A stretch of DNA of 64,000 nt from Staphylococcus arlettae (lineage in GTDB: Bacteria; Bacillota; Bacilli; Staphylococcales; Staphylococcaceae): the NCBI RefSeq assembly GCF_002902345.1, contig NZ_PPQB01000010.1:60795-124794 (forward strand), in the 5' to 3' direction. Below are positions 55,906-63,917 of the stretch, one piece after another. The notes beneath the pieces were generated by a model. The model did no database searches and was not told where the DNA came from. It was given only the letters and a program-made list of their open reading frames with translations. Made by a program: the position numbers and the translations under genes. How positions within the stretch are numbered: the first letter of the stretch is position 1; the number at the start of each line of letters is the position of its first letter.

Positions 55906-56031
55906 AGGGAGGTGTCACAATGGGAAGGATCTAAAGTTATCTAAGAATGCATTACAACTATATTTAACATACACGGCCACCTATTGTGGCACGTAAAATT
56001 TGGAGGTGAATCCCTAGAAATAGGGAATTAA
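55906..56031 (+). promoter_or_regulatory. Structured leader of the mpfA-like gene
   Basis: The leader has a strong site AGGGAGGTG (55906-55914), a four-codon frame MGRI at 55920-55934, a hairpin GCCAC/GTGGC (55976-55990), a second strong site GGAGGTGA (56002-56009), and the perfect hairpin TCCCTA-GAAA-TAGGGA (56011-56026) before TTG at 56032. I could not match it to a known riboswitch, including the M-box or the yybP-ykoY class. A TTGACA is at 55861, but the -10 spacing is poor. Confidence 0.5.
55920..55934 (+). CDS. Possible four-codon leader peptide
   Basis: ATG GGA AGG ATC TAA would encode MGRI. The ATG is six bases after AGGGAGGTG, which is an excellent site. No coding evidence beyond that exists for so short a frame. 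It may serve translational control of the downstream gene or be fortuitous. Confidence 0.3.
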   Translation: MGRI

Positions 56032-57378
56032 TTGGAAACAGTACCCATAATGAACTTAATTATATTCTTTCTACTAATCGCATTAACTACAGTCTTCGTA
56101 GGTTCGGAGTTTGCATTGGTGAAAGTAAGAGCCACTCGAATAGAACAACTTGCATCAGAAGGTAATGGTGGCGCTAAAGTTGTTAAAAAAATGATTGAAA
56201 AACTAGATTATTATTTATCAGCTTGTCAACTTGGTATCACGGTAACTTCATTAGGACTTGGTTGGTTAGGTGAACCTACTTTTGATAAATTGTTACATCC
56301 GTTATTCGAACTAATGCAATTACCGGAAGCATTGACGACGACAATTTCATTTATCGTAGCATTTATTATTGTTACTTATTTACACGTAGTATTAGGGGAG
56401 TTAGCTCCAAAAACATTAGCAATCCAACACACTGAAAAAATTGCATTAATTTATGCACGCCCATTATATTATTTTGGCGTTATCATGAAACCATTAATTT
56501 GGTTAATGAATGGTTCAGCTCGTGTCATTATTCGTATGTTTGGTGTAGATCCAGATGCGAACAATGATGCTATGTCAGAAGATGAAATTAAAATCATCAT
56601 TAATAATTCTTATAATGGTGGTGAAATTAACCAGACTGAATTAGCATATATGCAAAATATTTTTTCTTTTGATGAAAGACACGCTAAAGATATTATGGTT
56701 CCACGTACACAGATGGTAACGCTAAATGAACCATTTAATTTGGATGAATTGTTAGAAACATTAAAAGAACATCAATTTACACGTTATCCAATAACTGAAG
56801 ATGGTGATAAAGACCACGTTAAAGGCTTTATTAATGTTAAAGAGTTATTAACCGAATACGCATCAGGAAAAGCAATAAACGCAAGTGACTTTGTACATGA
56901 ACTGCCTATGATTTCAGAAACAACACGCATTAGTGATGCATTGGTTCGTATGCAAAGAGAACATGTGCATATTAGTTTGATTATTGATGAATATGGTGGA
57001 ACTGCTGGTATTTTAACAATGGAAGATATCTTGGAAGAAATTGTGGGTGAAATTCGCGACGAATTTGATGATGATGAAGTTAACGATATTGTGAAGAAAA
57101 ATGACGAAACTTACCAAATCAATGGCCGCGTATTACTAGATGATTTAAACGAACAGTTCGATATTGAATTTGAAGATTCGGAAGATATAGATACAATAGG
57201 CGGTTGGCTACAAGCACACAATACTAACTTGCAACAAAATGATTATGTCGATACTGAATATGATCGATGGATTATCTCAGAAATTGAAAATCATCAAATT
57301 ATTTCTGTAATTTTAAAAATAGAATATAATCAAGAGCGAAAAACACCTGAAGAATTAGAAGAAGAAACCGACGATTAA
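56032..57378 (+). CDS. mpfA: DUF21-CBS-CorC_HlyC membrane protein (MpfA-like)
   Basis: A 448-residue protein with a four-helix DUF21/CNNM domain (about 1-190), a paired CBS domain (about 205-345) and a C-terminal CorC/HlyC domain (about 355-440). Members are implicated in magnesium or other cation export; the S. aureus homologue MpfA gives magnesium tolerance. The start is uncertain: TTG at 56032 lies beyond a hairpin that separates it from GGAGG, while ATG at 56050 has no good ribosome-binding site. The structured leader may control expression. Monocistronic with a terminator. Confidence 0.85.
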   Translation: METVPIMNLIIFFLLIALTTVFVGSEFALVKVRATRIEQLASEGNGGAKVVKKMIEKLDYYLSACQLGITVTSLGLGWLGEPTFDKLLHPLFELMQLPEALTTTISFIVAFIIVTYLHVVLGELAPKTLAIQHTEKIALIYARPLYYFGVIMKPLIWLMNGSARVIIRMFGVDPDANNDAMSEDEIKIIINNSYNGGEINQTELAYMQNIFSFDERHAKDIMVPRTQMVTLNEPFNLDELLETLKEHQFTRYPITEDGDKDHVKGFINVKELLTEYASGKAINASDFVHELPMISETTRISDALVRMQREHVHISLIIDEYGGTAGILTMEDILEEIVGEIRDEFDDDEVNDIVKKNDETYQINGRVLLDDLNEQFDIEFEDSEDIDTIGGWLQAHNTNLQQNDYVDTEYDRWIISEIENHQIISVILKIEYNQERKTPEELEEETDD

Positions 57379-57382
57379 TAGT

Positions 57383-57431
57383 TAACGTTTATTAAATCAC
57401 ATATTTAAGTGATTTAATAAACGTTTTTTTA
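57383..57431 (+). terminator. Terminator of the mpfA-like gene
   Basis: AACGTTTATTAAATCAC pairs with GTGATTTAATAAACGTT, followed by seven T. Confidence 0.93.
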
Positions 57432-57530
57432 TTTGTAATTTATAGAAGATGGTTAAAATTTTAAAAAAAAGGCAATAGAGAATTATTAACACTATTAATA
57501 TAGCAACATAACCATGAGAGGAGTTATACA

Positions 57531-58370
57531 ATGGAGAATGATGTTTATTATTTAAACAATGGTTACCCAATGCCTAAAATTGGACTAGGTGTATATAAAA
57601 TTACTGACAATGAAATGGCAACAGCAATTGAAAGTGCCTTAGAAGTTGGTTATCGTGCATTTGACACTGCTTACCTGTATGACAATGAAGTAGCGTTAGG
57701 ACGCGTATTAAAGCAGTCAGAAATAGCAAGAGATTCCTTATTTATTACATCGAAACTATGGAATGATTATCAAGGTTTTGAAAGTACGTTAAAACAATTT
57801 AATCAATCATTAGAACGATTAGGTACAGATTATTTGGACTTATATTTAATTCATTGGCCATGTGCTGAAGATGATTTATTTATAGAGAGCTATAAAGCTT
57901 TAGAGCAATTATATGAAGAAGGTAAGGTACGTGCCATTGGTGTTTGTAATTTTACTAAAGAACATTTGGAGAAATTAATGGATGCAACTGACATTGTGCC
58001 AGCAGTGAATCAAGTAGAAGTGCACCCGTATTTTAATCAACAACAATTACAAGATTTTTGTGATGACAACGACATTGCTGTTACTGCATGGATGCCACTA
58101 ATGCGTAATAGAGGGTTATTGGATGATCCAGTTATTGTAGAGATAGCGAAACGTTATAATAAAACCCCAGCACAAGTTGTTTTGCGTTGGCATTTAGCCC
58201 ACAATAGATTGATTATCCCAAAATCTAAAACACCTGAACGTATTGAAGAAAATTTCAATATTTTTGATTTTAATTTAGAAGTTACTGATATTGCGGAAAT
58301 TGACGCATTAAATCGCAATGATCGCCAAGGTCATGATCCTGATTCAGTTAAAATAGGTACATTACGTTAA
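57531..58370 (+). CDS. Aldo/keto reductase, 2,5-diketogluconate reductase-like
   Basis: A 279-residue classical AKR. The catalytic Asp and Tyr are in FDTAYLYDNE (about 43-52), Lys in TSKLWND (near 78) and His in LIHWPCA (near 108). The coenzyme loop IPKSKTPERIEEN (about 227-239) is intact. It belongs to the AKR5-type group that reduces small aldehydes and keto acids. The ATG follows GAGAGGAG. Monocistronic; no close partner. Confidence 0.9.
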   Translation: MENDVYYLNNGYPMPKIGLGVYKITDNEMATAIESALEVGYRAFDTAYLYDNEVALGRVLKQSEIARDSLFITSKLWNDYQGFESTLKQFNQSLERLGTDYLDLYLIHWPCAEDDLFIESYKALEQLYEEGKVRAIGVCNFTKEHLEKLMDATDIVPAVNQVEVHPYFNQQQLQDFCDDNDIAVTAWMPLMRNRGLLDDPVIVEIAKRYNKTPAQVVLRWHLAHNRLIIPKSKTPERIEENFNIFDFNLEVTDIAEIDALNRNDRQGHDPDSVKIGTLR

Positions 58371-58492
58371 CTTAATGTCGCATCATACATTACTTGGAAG
58401 TGTGATATAAAGGTTTTTAGTTCATTTATTTAAGAATACTTGGTAATATAAAGTTACAAATTATATTTTAAAGAAAAGTATATATCCCACTA

Positions 58493-58551
58493 CTTAAAAT
58501 AGTATTTTAAGCAGATACTAATTGCTTAATTATCCCCGTTATTAGCAATTA
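58493..58551 (+). promoter_or_regulatory. Tandem hairpins upstream of csbB
   Basis: CTTAAAAT/ATTTTAAG (58493-58511, perfect) and TAATTGC/GCAATTA (58519-58551) stand in a row. The second encloses TATCCCCGT, and a CCC also precedes the first. This 320-base gap (58371-58690) has no gene. The structure could be a 5' leader or a small RNA. Confidence 0.4.
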
Positions 58552-58690
58552 AATTAAATAACAAGTAATTTTATAAGCACTTTATTAACTAGGCATTAAG
58601 ATTGTGTAAATTTAATTGTTTGTTATGGAATCATGCGATTTATTATTGATAAAGTGGAAGAGAAGTAAATGGAATGAAGGTGTTGATGAG

Positions 58691-59746
58691 ATGAATATTA
58701 GAGTTATAGTACCTTGTTATAATGAAGGTGAAGTTATACTAAAAACATATCAACGATTAACTGAAGTGTTATTAAATGACAGTATACGTCATGATTATGA
58801 ATATGATATTTTATTTGTCGATGATGGAAGTAAAGATGCAACAATCAATTATATTCAAGATGCCGCACAAAAAGATAATCATGTAAAATTTATTTCTTTT
58901 AGTAGAAATTTTGGTAAAGAATCTGCGATGATAGCAGGTTTTCAACATAGTAAATCGTGTGATGCAGTCATTATGATTGATGCAGATTTGCAACATCCAC
59001 CAGAGCTTATCCCTCAAATGGTTGACGGTTATATGGATGGTTATGATCAAGTAGTTGCTAAGCGTAACAGAGAGGGTGAAAAGGAATCACGTAAGTTACT
59101 CACGCGCTGTTATTATAAAATGATCAACTACTTTGTTGAGGATATCAAATTAGAAGATGGTATTGGCGATTTTCGTTTGTTAAGTCAACGCGCAGTTAAC
59201 TCCATGGCTTCATTGGAAGAATATAACCGTTTCTCTAAAGGTTTATATGAATGGATTGGTTATAATACTAGAGTCTTCACTTATGACAATGTAGAGCGTG
59301 AAGACGGTGAATCTAAGTGGTCTTTCAGTAAGTTACTCAATTATGGAATTGATGGCTTGATTTCGTTTAATAATAAGCCATTGCGTGCCATGATTTATTT
59401 AGGGCTATTTATTTCTTTTGTGAGTGTATTATATATTCTATTTGTCTTCGCAGGTATTGTTTTAAATGGTATCGAAACACCAGGTTATTTCTCAACGATT
59501 GCAGCCATCTTATTATTAGGAGGTATCCAATTAATATCAATTGGCATTGTTGGGGAGTATATAGGGCGCATCTATTATGAAGTTAAACAACGTCCGAAAT
59601 ATATTGTATTAGCGACGAATATTGAAAGTGATGAAGCTGATAAAGCTGATAAAGCTGATGTCAAACATGCTAACCAAATGCATCATGAGGAATTGAACCA
59701 AAGCATAGAAGAAAAAACACAGCGGTCGTTACTAAAAAATAGATAA
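58691..59746 (+). CDS. csbB: CsbB-type polyprenyl-phosphate glycosyltransferase
   Basis: A 351-residue family-2 glycosyltransferase that loads a sugar, in S. aureus GlcNAc, onto undecaprenyl phosphate for lipoteichoic acid glycosylation. The nucleotide Asp motif FVDDGSKD (about 41-48) and MIDADLQHPPE (about 97-107) are present, with two membrane helices (about 230-255 and 265-290). The C-terminal tail holds an ADK repeat. I place the start at the ATG at 58691 behind GAAGGTG; the frame extends to 58616. A flippase and final transferase are not nearby. Confidence 0.87.
   Translation: MNIRVIVPCYNEGEVILKTYQRLTEVLLNDSIRHDYEYDILFVDDGSKDATINYIQDAAQKDNHVKFISFSRNFGKESAMIAGFQHSKSCDAVIMIDADLQHPPELIPQMVDGYMDGYDQVVAKRNREGEKESRKLLTRCYYKMINYFVEDIKLEDGIGDFRLLSQRAVNSMASLEEYNRFSKGLYEWIGYNTRVFTYDNVEREDGESKWSFSKLLNYGIDGLISFNNKPLRAMIYLGLFISFVSVLYILFVFAGIVLNGIETPGYFSTIAAILLLGGIQLISIGIVGEYIGRIYYEVKQRPKYIVLATNIESDEADKADKADVKHANQMHHEELNQSIEEKTQRSLLKNR
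59636..59659 (+). repeat. Short tandem repeat within csbB
   Basis: GCTGATAAA occurs twice and then as GCTGAT, encoding Ala-Asp-Lys units in the tail. Copy number could vary between strains without shifting the frame. Confidence 0.7.
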
Positions 59747-59792
59747 TTAGTTTTCAGTGAGTAGATAAGATCTAGTATTTTAACTCAACACA

Positions 59793-59834
59793 AAAGCAGC
59801 TAACTCATAGTAAAACTATGGGCTAGCTGCTTTA
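59793..59834. terminator. Bidirectional terminator of csbB and the GlsB-like gene
   Basis: AAAGCAGCTA.CTCATAGT pairs with ACTATG.G.TAGCTGCTTT between two convergent genes. Confidence 0.85.
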
Positions 59835-59886
59835 TCATGTTACAAACATAAAAAGATGATGTTAGGTGTTATCATCTTCCTATTAA

Positions 59887-60138
59887 TTATTTTTTACGTA
59901 GTTTACCAACGACAAATGATACGATTGCTACTAAAATGATTGTACCAATCAATGCAGGGAAAATGGCAATGCCGCCTAAATGCCAACCCCAGTCACCAAG
60001 TAACCAAGAACCAAGTGCTGAACCTACGATACCTGCAATGATATTACCTAAAATACCACCGGGTATATCTTTACCTACAATTCCACCAGCTATCCAGCCG
60101 ATTAAACCACCGACGATTAACATTAGTATAAATCCCAT
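59887..60138 (-). CDS. GlsB/YeaQ/YmgE family membrane protein
   Basis: An 83-residue protein with three hydrophobic, Gly-rich segments (GGLIGWIAGGIVGK, about 10-23) of the transglycosylase-associated family. Homologues accompany the Asp23/alkaline-shock proteins and appear stress-induced. The ATG at 60138 follows GGAGG. The frame reaches 60198, but that extension is not supported. No asp23 gene lies near it. Confidence 0.87.
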   Translation of the reverse strand: MGFILMLIVGGLIGWIAGGIVGKDIPGGILGNIIAGIVGSALGSWLLGDWGWHLGGIAIFPALIGTIILVAIVSFVVGKLRKK

Positions 60139-60198
60139 GACTAAGAGCCTCCTTCTAACAAAATTTAACAGTCTATCTATACCACAAAAATAAATCAA

Positions 60199-60795
60199 TT
60201 AATCATTTTGTTTAGAAAAAATATTTTGCCAAAATATAAATGCAATAAATACAATGTAAATAATTAAAAATGCATACCAGTATGGTGTTAATAAAGTCAT
60301 TAAGATAAAGGACATTATGAGCATAAGGTTACCAATTAAAATTGGACGTTTAATTTTATTAATAAGTTTAAAGTGCATTTGTTCTTCTGGTTGAAATGTA
60401 CTGTAAAATAAAAATATTGCGCCTATAAGGGCTATGGCTGGTGCTAAATAAGGAATAGACATGTAGTAAGAATCATGACTAGTGCTATATGTAAGAATAG
60501 TTGATGTACTTAAAATAATAGTAAGTACCACCGCAATAAACTTTTGTTCTTTGATTACAAACACATCTACTACGCGATTAATATAAAGTTGCAATAATGT
60601 CCATGCTAAAAATAACAAAATTGTAAAAAAGGAAATATAATCATATTCGCCTACTATAAATAAATTAATAAGACCATTAATAGTGAGTGCAATGAGAACA
60701 GAGCTATACTTTAGTTGTTTGAAATTCTGGCGATAGAGGTCAATACCAAGAATGACAACTGTCGCAATAATGTTGATGATAATAGATATTAGCAT
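60199..60795 (-). CDS. Membrane protein of unknown function
   Basis: A 198-residue protein with about six hydrophobic segments and little polar sequence. No family is recognised. The ATG at 60795 follows AAGGAG. Its stop is 61 bases upstream of the GlsB-like start, so the two may share a transcript. The gap after it, 60796-61260, holds only the repeats listed below. Confidence 0.7.
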   Translation of the reverse strand: MLISIIINIIATVVILGIDLYRQNFKQLKYSSVLIALTINGLINLFIVGEYDYISFFTILLFLAWTLLQLYINRVVDVFVIKEQKFIAVVLTIILSTSTILTYSTSHDSYYMSIPYLAPAIALIGAIFLFYSTFQPEEQMHFKLINKIKRPILIGNLMLIMSFILMTLLTPYWYAFLIIYIVFIAFIFWQNIFSKQND

Positions 60796-60936
60796 TTTGG
60801 TCTCCTTACATTTTACTTCATTGCAACATTATACCAATTAATAATGTGTTAAGCATTTAATAACATTTGATATGTTAAAATTTTGTAAATTTCAGTGGCA
60901 TTGAAGAAATAGGCAATAGCAAAGTTTCTGACATTA

Positions 60937-61033
60937 TTGGCAGTTTTTGGTGCACGCTTTCCGCGGGCACTGCCTCAGCCTATAGTCTTCGACAAGTGTT
61001 ATTCCCACAGGAGTCGGCCCAAAGCACTGCCAA
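60937..61033. repeat. Palindromic intergenic repeat, copy B (97 bp)
   Basis: Bounded by TTGGCAGT (60937-60944) and ACTGCCAA (61026-61033), with inner GTGCACGCTTTCCGCGGGCAC and TTCCCACAGGAGTCGG. It is the same element as at 21176-21273, almost the same length and with the same flanking words. Confidence 0.78.
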
Positions 61034-61098
61034 TATTATAGAAATTGCTTAGGAGAATTAATATCTAAAGTTTATTTATTGCCAATACGCCAAGAGCT

Positions 61099-61165
61099 AT
61101 CGGCAAAGTCTCCAATTTTGTTGGCAGTTTTTGTTCACGTTTACCGTGAGCATGGAGACTATTGT
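61099..61165. repeat. Partial or diverged copy of the palindromic repeat
   Basis: TTGGCAGTTTTTG (61121-61133) and the preceding GGCAAAGTCTCCAATTTTG repeat the left flank of copies A and B, but the right half is missing. AGTCTCCA (61108-61115) pairs with TGGAGACT (61153-61160) around a TTCACG/CGTGA hairpin. Confidence 0.5.
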
Positions 61166-61260
61166 TTTTTAGATAAAGTAGTTCATTTTGCACCTTTCTT
61201 TAAAAACGATACAACTTGATGTCTTAGTCATCTGAATATATTGAATTTGTACTAAAGTAT

Positions 61261-61977
61261 TTAAACGCCTTTTTTATTACTCCAAAGTAACGTATGAAGT
61301 TGAGGTAAGACATAGACGTTATTCATATCAGCACTGCCCATTACACGATTGACCAGTGATTCATATAAAGATAATAGTTTGGAGGTGTGATCAGCTACCT
61401 GTTCACCGTCTAAATAAGGATTTCCAACTTGTAAATAGAAGGGAATGTTAGGATATCTGTGATGAATCATTTTTGCAAAGTCGTAATCTTCATCGGTAAA
61501 AATAACGACTTTAAGACTTAATGCCTCGTCGTGACATTGTTCAATAACATTGTCTAAGATGGGTAAATTTGGTTTCATTAGTGAACTTGGTGGCTTAGGG
61601 CTAATAGTTAAATCATCAATTTGTAGCATCCAAGGTTGGAATTTGCTGCCTTGAGTTTCTAAAGCACTTTGGATGTTTTTGCTATCAAATAGGTCTACTA
61701 GGTCTTGAATACCTTTGATTAAAGCTGGATTGCCCCCTGAAATAGTTACATGATTAAATAATTCGCCGCCGATTGCATACAATTCCTCGTAGATTTCTGC
61801 TGCAGTCATCATGCGAATGTCTTCTTTTGCACTACCATCCCATGTGAAGCTAGAGTCACACCAACTGCATCGATAATCGCAGCCAGCTGTTCTGACAAAC
61901 ATAGTTTTACGACCAATAACACTACCTTCACCTTGAATAGTAGGTCCAAATATTTCTAACACTGGAATTTTAGCCAT
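61261..61977 (-). CDS. queE: 7-carboxy-7-deazaguanine synthase
   Basis: A radical-SAM enzyme that contracts 6-carboxytetrahydropterin to 7-carboxy-7-deazaguanine on the way to queuosine. The 238-residue protein has the iron-sulfur cysteines Cys33, Cys37 and Cys40 in GCDYRCSWCD, and the substrate-side GPTIQGEG (about 11-18). It is the last gene of queCDE and overlaps queD by eight bases. queF is not in this cluster. Confidence 0.93.
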   Translation of the reverse strand: MAKIPVLEIFGPTIQGEGSVIGRKTMFVRTAGCDYRCSWCDSSFTWDGSAKEDIRMMTAAEIYEELYAIGGELFNHVTISGGNPALIKGIQDLVDLFDSKNIQSALETQGSKFQPWMLQIDDLTISPKPPSSLMKPNLPILDNVIEQCHDEALSLKVVIFTDEDYDFAKMIHHRYPNIPFYLQVGNPYLDGEQVADHTSKLLSLYESLVNRVMGSADMNNVYVLPQLHTLLWSNKKGV

Positions 61978-62395
61978 TGCGATGCTCCTTTGGACGAAAT
62001 ACTACATAACTCGTTGGAGTTTCACGGACATACACTTGTAAACATTGTGGCTGATTAGTACGTTGGTTAAGGGCATTTTGTATTAATTCATAGATTGTAT
62101 GTGCTACAACTTCAGTCGAAGGGCTTTTTCCTTGAAATTCAGGTAGCTCATTGAGTAACTGATGGTCAAATTTGCCATGTACTAATTGTTTTAAATCGCT
62201 AAAATTAACGAGAAATCCGTTATGATCCAATGTATCACCTGCAATAGTCAAATTCACAAAGTAAGTATGACCATGCGTTCGCATACATTTTCCAGCATCT
62301 TCACTAGGTATATAATGAGCGGCAGAAAAGTTAAAGTCTTTATTTAATTCATACATATAATCATGTGCTACATTCGGATAATTTTGTTGAAACAT
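61970..62395 (-). CDS. queD: 6-carboxy-5,6,7,8-tetrahydropterin synthase
   Basis: QueD converts dihydroneopterin triphosphate to 6-carboxytetrahydropterin, the second step of the queuosine-precursor route. The 141-residue protein shows the zinc histidines in FSAAHYIP (about 23-30) and THGHTYFV (about 40-47), with a catalytic Cys at about 37. It sits between queC and queE with overlaps on both sides. Confidence 0.93.
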   Translation of the reverse strand: MFQQNYPNVAHDYMYELNKDFNFSAAHYIPSEDAGKCMRTHGHTYFVNLTIAGDTLDHNGFLVNFSDLKQLVHGKFDHQLLNELPEFQGKSPSTEVVAHTIYELIQNALNQRTNQPQCLQVYVRETPTSYVVFRPKEHRNG

Positions 62396-63069
62396 TAAAG
62401 ATTCTCTCCTTTAGTCGCTAAATATTGCGTGAGGCCACGTGTTCTCAAATGACAAGCTGGACATTCACCACAACCTTGACCAATAATACCATTATAGCAA
62501 GTAAGTGTTTGGTCTTTAATGTAATCTAAGACACCAAGTTGGTCACTGAGTTCCCAAGTTTGTTTTTTATCTAACCACATTAATGGAGTATGTAAGACGA
62601 AATTTTTGTCCATTGCTAAATTCATTGTTACATTCATTGATTTTACAAAGCTATCGCGACAATCAGGATAACCTGAAAAGTCTGTTTCGCAGACACCAGT
62701 AATGATATTTTTAATATTTAATTGATAAGCTAAAGCACCAGCGAAAGATAAGAAAAGTAAGTTTCGTGCAGGTACAAAGGTGTTAGGGACACCATCCTCA
62801 GCTGTATCGATTGCGAGCTCATGATTAGTTAAAGCGTTTGGAGTGAGTTGTGATAACAACGACATATCTAATACATGATGTTGTAAATTTTGTTCATGTG
62901 CAATACGTTTTGCAACGTCAATTTCCGTCTGATGTCGCTGACCATAATCAAATGTTACTAAAGTCACCTCATCAAAGCGTGCCTTTGCCCAAAAAAGACA
63001 AGTCGTACTATCTTGTCCGCCACTGAAAACGACTAGCGCTTTACTGTGGTCTAATATATCTTGTGTCAT
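62395..63069 (-). CDS. queC: 7-cyano-7-deazaguanine synthase
   Basis: QueC converts 7-carboxy-7-deazaguanine to preQ0 with ATP and ammonia. The 224-residue protein has the P-loop FSGGQDSTT (about 15-23) and the zinc site [10 protein letters not shown] (about 198-207). It is the first gene of the operon, directly controlled by the preQ1 riboswitch. The ATG follows AAAGGAG. It overlaps queD by one base. Confidence 0.95.
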   Translation of the reverse strand: MTQDILDHSKALVVFSGGQDSTTCLFWAKARFDEVTLVTFDYGQRHQTEIDVAKRIAHEQNLQHHVLDMSLLSQLTPNALTNHELAIDTAEDGVPNTFVPARNLLFLSFAGALAYQLNIKNIITGVCETDFSGYPDCRDSFVKSMNVTMNLAMDKNFVLHTPLMWLDKKQTWELSDQLGVLDYIKDQTLTCYNGIIGQGCGECPACHLRTRGLTQYLATKGENL

Positions 63070-63113
63070 AATTAAGTTTGCTCTCCTTTAAAAGGTAATA
63101 GCTAGCAATATTA

Positions 63114-63140
63114 GAAAAATAGACATAAAAAAACGTCTAT
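63114..63140 (-). terminator. Second terminator hairpin before queC
   Basis: ATAGAC (63119-63124) pairs with GTCTAT (63135-63140). On the minus strand a T run follows. It lies after the riboswitch and its first terminator. Confidence 0.65.
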
Positions 63141-63145
63141 CTCTA

Positions 63146-63170
63146 TAAAAAGACAGACGAAAGTGTGTCT
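63146..63170 (-). terminator. Riboswitch-controlled terminator
   Basis: The minus strand reads AGACA..TGTCT, with an inner stem, followed by four to five T, immediately after the preQ1 aptamer. Formation in the ligand-bound state would stop transcription. Confidence 0.75.
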
Positions 63171-63204
63171 AGTTTTTTATAGAGGGTATCAGCTAGAAAC
63201 CTCT
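63170..63204 (-). promoter_or_regulatory. preQ1-I riboswitch aptamer
   Basis: On the minus strand the sequence matches the class-I preQ1 aptamer: AGAGGTTTCTAGCTG, then ACCCTCT, then an A-rich tail (TATAAAAAACTA). Stem 1 is AGAGG/CCTCT with a short loop, and the A-rich tail docks in the pseudoknot. It closely resembles the B. subtilis que aptamer. It should lower queCDE expression when preQ1 is ample. Confidence 0.93.
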
Positions 63205-63323
63205 GTTAATTAAATTATACGGAGAATAGAATAATATATTTAAGCTGTAAAAGCAAGTCGATATTTGGGATAATTAAAGTGTCTACAAACCAAAATGTTG
63301 TTATGAAAGAGGTAAAAGTTAAC

Positions 63324-63917
63324 ATGATAGTTATGATAGATAATAAAGATTCATTTACATATAATTTAGTAGACTATTTAAATAGTATGAGTCAGCAACC
63401 GATTACTGTTATCGACGTTGATGACTTAAATATAGCTCAATTACAAGCAAGTAAACCAAGTGCCATTGTTATTTCACCAGGTCCTGGTCGTCCAGAAGAC
63501 TATCCAATGTTATATCAATTAATTCAAACATTTGAACAACAAATACCGATATTAGGCGTGTGTTTAGGTTTCCAATTACTTGTCTCGTATTATGGTGGAG
63601 AAATTATACCGAATGTGCGACCAGTACACGGACATGTGGCTGCACTAACGCATACTAATCAGGGCATATTTTATGGTATCCCACAACAATTTAGTGTGAT
63701 GCGCTATCATTCACTCATGGTCAATAGGCAAACGTTGCCCAAATCTTTAATAATAACTGCAGAAACGAGTGACCATATTATCATGGGCGTGCAGCACCGA
63801 GAGCATCCCATCTTTGGTGTACAGTACCATCCAGAGTCCATTTTAAGTCAATATGGACATAAACAATTACGATTATTTCTTGAAAAGATAGGTGATACAA
63901 GTGCAAGTCCATTTTAA
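63324..63917 (+). CDS. pabA: Aminodeoxychorismate synthase, glutaminase subunit
   Basis: PabA supplies ammonia from glutamine to PabB for 4-amino-4-deoxychorismate, the precursor of p-aminobenzoate and folate. The 197-residue protein has the N-terminal MIDNKDSFTYNLVDYL, the nucleophile Cys in GVCLGFQLL (about 79-87), and the His and Glu in YHPES (about 170-174). I prefer the ATG at 63324 behind AGAGG; the frame reaches a GTG at 63279. It overlaps pabB. Confidence 0.9.
   Translation: MIVMIDNKDSFTYNLVDYLNSMSQQPITVIDVDDLNIAQLQASKPSAIVISPGPGRPEDYPMLYQLIQTFEQQIPILGVCLGFQLLVSYYGGEIIPNVRPVHGHVAALTHTNQGIFYGIPQQFSVMRYHSLMVNRQTLPKSLIITAETSDHIIMGVQHREHPIFGVQYHPESILSQYGHKQLRLFLEKIGDTSASPF

Noticed and set aside
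55890..56031. M-box or yybP-ykoY riboswitch before the mpfA-like gene
   Set aside because: The conserved cores of those classes are not present, so I list it only as an unclassified leader.
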